From: Ligustrum vulgare
Taxonomy: Eukaryota; Streptophyta; Magnoliopsida; Lamiales; Oleaceae
Reading direction: 5' to 3'
DNA: 64,000 bases
Assembly: GCA_963555705.1 (NCBI GenBank)
Contig: OY743172.1
Location: forward strand, 19,839,446-19,903,445
Positions 58,444-64,000 of the stretch are shown one piece after another. The position numbers were made by a program, and so were the translations under genes. Numbering within the stretch: the stretch's first letter is position 1; each line of letters opens with the position of its first letter. The notes below the pieces were generated by a model. The model searched no databases. It had not been told where the DNA came from and saw nothing but the letters and a program-made list of their open reading frames with translations.

Positions 58444-58453
58444 TATTTATATA
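58444..58453 (-). promoter_or_regulatory. TATA box, probable DeSI promoter
   Basis: On the minus strand the sequence is TATATAAATA within 'ccaatatataaatagacgcc'. It sits 24-35 bp before a likely start at about 58415-58420 and upstream of the donor at 58366. Confidence 0.45.
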
Positions 58454-58692
58454 TTGGAAAAGAGGAGGCCCAAGATCCTCTACATTGACCGAGAGGCTTC
58501 TGTTTGACCTTCTAGAATGTACTATCCAGTTATTTATCGCCACGTGTACTTTGAATTATGTTGAGCGGAATGCACGTTTTATTAACAGCGATAATTGCAC
58601 TAGTATCATTACAAGTACGCTCTTTTTTTTTTTTTTCATTAATAATTCCTCTTTTTTTCAGAGTACTCTCAATCTAAATTATACATTAAAAG

Positions 58693-58855
58693 TTAAGCAT
58701 ATGTTTGATAAAATATTTTTTTTATATTTTTAAATAACACAATTTCTCAAATTACTTTTTAACTACTCACATCTTCTCTTTTCAACCACATATTCTACCT
58801 CGAAAACATAAAAGAACATGTTTTTAAACATACAACTTTTAACAAATCAAATTTC
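58693..58855. mobile_element. 'Catgtttttaaac' MITE family, copy A
   Basis: It shares 'atgtttg', 'caatttctcaaattactttt', 'tcaaccacatattctacct' and 'acatgtttttaaac' with copies at 58923, 61828 and others. Confidence 0.6.
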
Positions 58856-58922
58856 AACAATTCATTCTCTTAAAAATCCTTTTCATTTAAAAAATAAAAA
58901 ATAAAAACTCTTTTCAAATAAT

Positions 58923-59092
58923 AAGAATGTGTTTGGCAAACATGTTTTTAAACATATTTTTTCTACACAATTCCTCAAATCACTTTTTAACTATACACAT
59001 TTTCTCTCTCCAATTTTCAACCACACATTTTACCTAGAAAATATAAAAAAACATGTTTTTAAACAAAAAAATTTTAACAGACAAAGGCTAAA
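58923..59092. mobile_element. 'Catgtttttaaac' MITE family, copy B
   Basis: From 'aagaatgtgtttggcaaaca' to 'acagacaaaggctaaat'. The core 'cctcaaatcactttttaac' and 'tttcaaccacacattttacc' matches copies A and D. Confidence 0.65.
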
Positions 59093-59500
59093 TATCAAAA
59101 CACTCTAAAAAAAATGTTTGAACGCACAGTTTTTTTGATAAATCATAAAAACTGTCAACAGTTGGCCCAAAAGTAACTAATCAAAAGGGTGTGAATTTGT
59201 TTATAAAACTTTTTAGATAAATAGTCTCAAACTTAAAACTAATAGGTACAAGTAAGAACACTTAATGTTGTAAATAACTTAACTATCTATAAATGTGTAA
59301 AGTTAATTGATAAAATAAGTATAACACTTAGAAATAGAGTTGCATAATATAAATTGAAAGAATAGAATAAGTGCAATGTCAGCAAGTAAAAGGGATAGGA
59401 GAATGCAAACGCTATTTGAAGAGGTTCAATCAACCGATGTAATCTACGTCTTCTATTACCGAGCTCTCCGTCACTAGTAAAGTCAAATCCACTTTAATGG

Positions 59501-59645
59501 TAACTTACAACAAGAAATACCAAAACCTTAAAAGACTTACAACAAGAAATATTTATCCTTAGATAACTTACAACAAGGAGTACATACATATCATTAAATG
59601 ACTTACGACAATGAACACTTATCTTTATATGACTTACAATAAGGA
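59501..59645. repeat. Five degenerate units of about 32 bp ('gacttacaacaagga')
   Basis: Variants of 'acttacaacaag[a/g]a' occur near 59502, 59534, 59566, 59600 and 59630. They are separated by variable 'tatcatta' or 'tatcctt' words. Confidence 0.75.
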
Positions 59646-60202
59646 GCACATATCATTAACAACAATCGAGTTTTCACAAAGATCTCGAAAACACAATATA
59701 ATAAATTGATTTACAATTGAAATAGCTCTCTTGACAAATGATATACTCAAATAAAGTCTCAGTTAGACTAACTCTTCAATAGATGGCAATGAATTAAGCT
59801 CGAGTATTAGAGAAAAACTTAGATGCAAATGATAATGAAAAGTTCATGCAATCAAACAAAGTTTTTCAAAAAATATAATCTCTTGTTAAATGATTGAATC
59901 AAGTACCAAAAGATGTCATACTTGAATAACCAACAATAAGTTAAGCTCAAAGTGTTTAGGTAGTGAAATTTTGATGAATCAAATGATAATGAAAAATATA
60001 GTACAAATAATCAAAGTTCTTCGATTGAAGCTCTCTCTTTAAAAGATTAAAACAAGTTTAGAATAAAGAGAGGCTTATACTTCAATTCCAATATAGTGTG
60101 AAGACGATGAAGAAATTTAATAAAGTAGCATTTTTGTCTCAATCAGAATGAGCTATCCAGTGTAAAAGTTTAATTCAACAATAAAGATAAATATGAATTA
60201 TT

Positions 60203-60370
60203 AAGCTTATGTTTGGTACAAATTAAAATATGATTTTAATCTAAATCAAAAGTCAACAACAATCTTAACCACATATTTTAGGGACTTACAACTTTTCAAC
60301 TACACATATCATCGACGTTATCAAAATCTACTAAAAATCTTATTTTAATATCCACCAAACGAGGACTAAA
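60203..60370. mobile_element. 'Tttgg' MITE family, copy C (diverged)
   Basis: It starts 'gcttatgtttggtacaaa', has 'ttttcaactacacat' in the middle and ends 'caccaaacgaggactaaac', so the ends are inverted (tttgg / ccaaa). Confidence 0.5.
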
Positions 60371-61827
60371 CAATATGAACCCATTTTTCTTGTTTAGAAC
60401 ATAATATTAGATAACGATATAGCATGGACCAGAGTTCTAAATGCACACAATCAAAATGCTCGTTTCCAAATGACCAAACAAATTCAAAAGTATTAGGAGT
60501 TTATATTAATTCAAGATTTAAATTACAAGACATATTGGCATTGAAGTAAAGCACAAAGTAACCACGTATCCTGATATTTTACTGTAAAAATAATATTATA
60601 CAATGTGATAAAGTTTGTTTATAGTTTATTTCATGTCTCTATTTTGGTGAAATAAAAAGGGCTAAATAAGTAAAAAGCATTTCATGTTTCCTATAGACAA
60701 AAGGACCAACATGGAGGAATTGATAACTGAGAAATGATCTAAAATACACCTCTGAAAATCTAATAAATAACGAGGACACATTTCAACTATGGGACATTCC
60801 CATACTTCTTTGTCATCATGTCAATAGCCACTGACGATATGTCAATATTCATAGTATCTTCAAATCATCTTTAACCATGACCTCTGATATAGCAACACAC
60901 CAAAACATCTATCACATCAACAATGTCTTAAAACCTTAATGCAAGTGATGCATATACATATAGAAACCATGATCGAAACAAATGGCTGGATCTATACCAA
61001 TTGTAAAGAAGGTAAAGAAGTTGTTACATCATTGATAATGGGAAAAAAATGAATATGACAAGTATGAGACAGCATAAGTAATCTCCTTGTTTGACATAAA
61101 GAATATTATAAGTCAGATTAAATCTAAACCCAAAAAATGTAATATCAATGAATTCTAATTAATAAAGTCTGAAGATATTTAGGTCACCAAATAGACAATA
61201 ACTGGCTTGTTAATTTTATTATTTTTTTGTTTAAAAACAAAAAATGTTATATTTTCGACCAAATTTCTCCTAACAAAATTTAGTTCATCATGCCAAATAG
61301 AAAAGAAAAGGAAAAAGCTACTATCTAAACCATTTTCAAGTGTAAAAAGGAAAATGATAAAATTGTAAAAGGCTGTTATACAAAATTTTTTTTCATAACA
61401 ATGAGATATTCAATCTGCAGTACTCAAGTTGTACAGTGCAATGAAATTGGAAATGAGGCAAAGAGTTGGAGAAAAATCGAAAAATGTACTTTAGTACATA
61501 TTTGAAATATATTTCCCTAGTATAAATTCACAAAGGATAAAAATGAAAAGAAATTCAAAATCAAAACCATGAAAAAAGTTTTAAAGAAAATGCTTTATTT
61601 AGTTTTGCTCATATTAAGTCATTGAAGTCTAATAGATATGAACCGAGATAGAAAAAGAAAAAAAGAATAATAATCAACAAGCACCTATATAGCAAATAGA
61701 AGTTGGATAACCGTGCCAAATTCACATGATCAGTACTCTAAAATCAAGACTATAATTATCCTCAGCCTCAAATAAAATAAAGTCTTAAGAGTCACTTTAA
61801 ACATATCTTGATACACATAGAAATGAT

Positions 61828-61996
61828 TAAAATATTTGTTAAAAGTTTTTTTTATTAAAAACATGTTTTTTTATATTTTTTAGGTAAAATGTCTAGCAAA
61901 AAAATGAAGAGAGAAAATGTGTGTGGTTAAAAAGTAATTTGAAAAATTATGTAGAAAAAAACATGTTTAAAAACTTATTTGCCAAACGGAGGCTAA
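61828..61996. mobile_element. 'Catgtttttaaac' MITE family, copy D (inverted)
   Basis: Reverse orientation relative to copies A and B: 'aaaaacatgtttttttatat', 'ggtaaaatgtctagcaaaaa', 'gtgtggttaaaaagtaattt', ending 'gccaaacggaggctaaat'. Confidence 0.65.
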
Positions 61997-62544
61997 ATCT
62001 ACAAACCTTTTGCAAAGATTAGAAAATGATGAACTTCGCATCTTTGGTAGGGTTTAGCCCCTAATTGATTCAATGTCCTATAATATCAATTCCAAAACTT
62101 AAAATAAATCTCAACACTAATTCGCACCAAGCAACCGTTTTCAATTATTGATAAAATAAGGTTTTATAACAAATGATATAAAATTGCCTAAAAAAACCTA
62201 ATTAGAAAGATATATATAAAATTTAATAATCTTCAAAAGAGTTTAATACGTATCAATTTACTTAAAGAAATCCCTCCACATAAGCTCGTATAGGAACACA
62301 AAATTTGGCACCACGATTCAAAGAAAAAAAAATCATTCACCTACTATCACTCGAAGTCTAGCAATCACCTCCAAATGTTTACAGGCAATCAAACATCCTC
62401 ATCCGCCAATTTTTCACCTTCCCCTAATTTTATACCCTAGTTATCAAGAGAAATAATTACCCTATACTAATAAGGGAACAAAATGGCAGAACTGTAACAA
62501 TTTTCGTCCTCAATTTCGAGCAGTTCACTGCCCGAGTTTTGATA
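61997..62544. other. No gene recognised
   Basis: AT-rich intergenic sequence without identifiable motifs. Confidence 0.4.
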
Positions 62545-62602
62545 TATATATTTATGTTTATATATGTATATATGTATGTATGTATATATATGTGCGTGTG
62601 TG
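62545..62602. repeat. (TA)n/(TATG)n microsatellite
   Basis: Runs of 'tatatatat', 'tatgtatgtatgta' and 'gtgtgtgt' follow one another. Confidence 0.85.
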
Positions 62603-62618
62603 TACTACAAACTAAAAA

Positions 62619-62736
62619 CATTCAATAATGGTCAAATTGCACGCAACGTGTAGGTTGTCAATTTTTTTTTTAACTCAACATACCATGTTAGAAACTCAAA
62701 TAATTCAATAATGATCAAATTGCACGCAACGTGTGC
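62619..62736. repeat. Direct repeat of about 32 bp, 84 bp apart
   Basis: The phrase 'attcaataatg[g/a]tcaaattg' followed by 'cacgcaacgtgt' occurs near 62620 and again near 62704. Confidence 0.8.
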
Positions 62737-63445
62737 CAAAAAAAATTAGTATTATCGATAAGCCAAAAGAATTCCTCCAAAACAAAATGTCGATCATCTA
62801 GTCTAGAAAATAAAAACTTTTAACATGGCTGAGTTTAAATGAGTAGACAGGAGTGCGATATGAAATGATGCCAAAATAGTCGCGTGCTACTATCAACAAG
62901 ATCCTTTCATTTTTTAGTAGAATAGAATAACCCCACTTAGGTTTTTAATCAATAGTTAATTTGCATCCGATAATAATGAAATTTATGTTCGATATTTAAT
63001 CAACTTAAGAAACCAAAGAATTATGAGCAGTTAGTCTTAAAATGCTTAGGCTAACTCCAATCCATATATACTCAATTTTACACCAAATTCTCACTTTTAC
63101 ACTAAATTTGAATTACAATTACGCTATTCCAATTTCTCCGCTCCAACCCATCAACGCTAAATCTTACACCAAATATACATTATTCATTATTTTCCTTATT
63201 TTCTATTTTTTTTTAAAAAAATACAATTTCATTACATTAAATTATATCGATAATTAAATACAAAAAACGTATTTATATTTGTAATAATTAATATTTTATA
63301 AAATTAATTTATTTAATAATTAATTATTTTGAACACTTAAAAATTAATTTTGTTGTAAACTAATTAAAATTAAACTTTTTATTAATTGAAAATTTGAAAA
63401 ACAAACATGACAATAAAAATTATTAACCACAATTGAATAAACATT

Positions 63446-63629
63446 AAGCCTCTGTTTGGATAACAGGGTTTTTTTGAGTTTTTTTTTTTAAACTAATTTT
63501 TAAACTACACATTTCCCCAAATCAATCTCTAACCCTACACATTTTCACTTTCACTTTTTAACCATCCATCTACCTAAAAAAAACAAAAAAACTGTTTTTT
63601 CTGCTGAAAGCCTCGGAACAAAGGCTAAA
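63446..63629. mobile_element. 'Tttgg' MITE family, copy E
   Basis: From 'agcctctgtttggataacag' to 'ggaacaaaggcta'. It has 'cacatttccccaaatcaatc' and 'ctttttaaccatccatctac' in the same order as copy B. Confidence 0.55.
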
Positions 63630-63666
63630 ATTTATGACTACACAAATCTATATCTATATCTATACT

Positions 63667-63802
63667 TCTATACTATATATAAAGGGAGAATAGTGGATTA
63701 GTATGAATGCAAAGTGGATTAGTGTGAATGCAAAATTTGGATAGATGTAAATGCATTAATTGCCTTTGATTATGTGTGTGTGTAAGTACTAATATAATAA
63801 TA
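63667..63802 (+). mobile_element. Helitron-like 5' end, copy 3
   Basis: It starts TCTATACTATATATAAAGGG, then has the same 'agaatagtggattag' and duplicated 'gaatgcaaagtggattag' motifs as 12154 and 22733. A Stowaway start cuts in at 63803. Confidence 0.55.
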
Positions 63803-64000
63803 CTCCCTTCGTCCCATAAAGATAATCTTGTATACTATTTTGTCCGTCCCAAAAAGATAGTCTTGTTTCCATATTGAGCATGTATTAAATTTTTCATTTC
63901 CATACACTCTTATTTAATGTATCTTGGTACAATACAAACCAACTATTTATCTATTATTATTTCAAATTTTTTGTGAAAAACGAAGTGAGTCCACTTGAAA
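63803..64000 (+). mobile_element. Stowaway MITE start, runs off the window
   Basis: It begins CTCCCTTCGTCCCATAAAGA after TA at 63801-63802. A second 'tccgtcccaaaaagatagtc' follows at 63844. The right end is not in the window. Confidence 0.65.

Larger units (their letters stand above)
59093..61827. other. No gene recognised apart from the listed repeats
   Basis: The DNA between 59.1 and 61.8 kb is AT-rich. Both strands were looked over for splice-bounded coding segments and known motifs and none was seen, except the repeats at 59501-59645 and 60203-60370. Confidence 0.45.

Noticed and set aside
58923..59092. CRISPR-like repeats in the 58-64 kb interval
   Set aside because: The repeats are dispersed MITEs in both orientations with ends facing each other, not regularly spaced identical repeats with spacers.

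Overview
This is a window of a eudicot plant nuclear genome. The evidence is GT-AG introns with plant consensus, AT-rich intergenic DNA, plant gene families, and Athila, Ty1/copia, hAT, Stowaway, Mutator-like and Helitron-like repeats. No bacterial, organellar or CRISPR features were seen.

Three host genes can be reconstructed exon by exon. (1) On the minus strand at 2485-4130 are the first five exons (189 codons) of a thioredoxin-like protein that I match to the plant NHL-domain family (Arabidopsis EMB1974). Its remaining exons are not in the window. (2) On the plus strand at 38970-40846 is a complete five-exon receptor-like cytoplasmic kinase (426 aa) of the PBL23-PBL26 type. (3) On the minus strand at 48451-51698 is a complete four-coding-exon PPPDE/DeSI-type deSUMOylating peptidase (274 aa) with its His and Cys in place. 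A probable leader exon and TATA box lie at about 58366-58453. From memory, the Arabidopsis neighbours At3g07060 (EMB1974), At3g07070 (PBL26) and At3g07090 (PPPDE) are the same three families. The window therefore looks like a conserved gene block greatly expanded by transposons.

Layout: 1-1.4 kb, tail of a broken Ty3 chromovirus and a GTGTCG-rich repeat; 2.5-4.1 kb, EMB1974-like exons; 4.7-8.2 kb, non-autonomous elements with 'ggtcacaa' ends; 8.7-9.5 kb, LTR-like remnant with TTACGGCCGTAA palindromes; 9.5-10.1 kb, glucose-6-phosphate 1-epimerase retropseudogene; 12.15-23.4 kb, Helitron-like termini split by a 10.4-kb Athila element (TSD CTATA); 23.4-28.5 kb, MITEs and tandem repeats; 30.2-32.4 kb, broken FAR1-related gene; 32.5-33.8 kb, two inverted hAT MITEs with a third nested inside; 35.6-37.75 kb, a solo LTR (TSD AGGTC); 39-40.8 kb, the kinase; 41.07-46.03 kb, a Copia element with unusual TA...TA termini (TSD TACTT); 46.7-48.0 kb, a TIR element; 48.4-58.45 kb, the DeSI gene with a nearly intact Copia (52798-58003, TSD GAATA) apparently in its leader intron; 58.5-64 kb, MITEs, tandem repeats, another Helitron-like 5' end and a Stowaway.

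No previously undescribed enzyme or defence system was found. The novelty is in genome architecture: datable nested insertions and a retrotransposon lodged in the leader intron of a regulatory peptidase.
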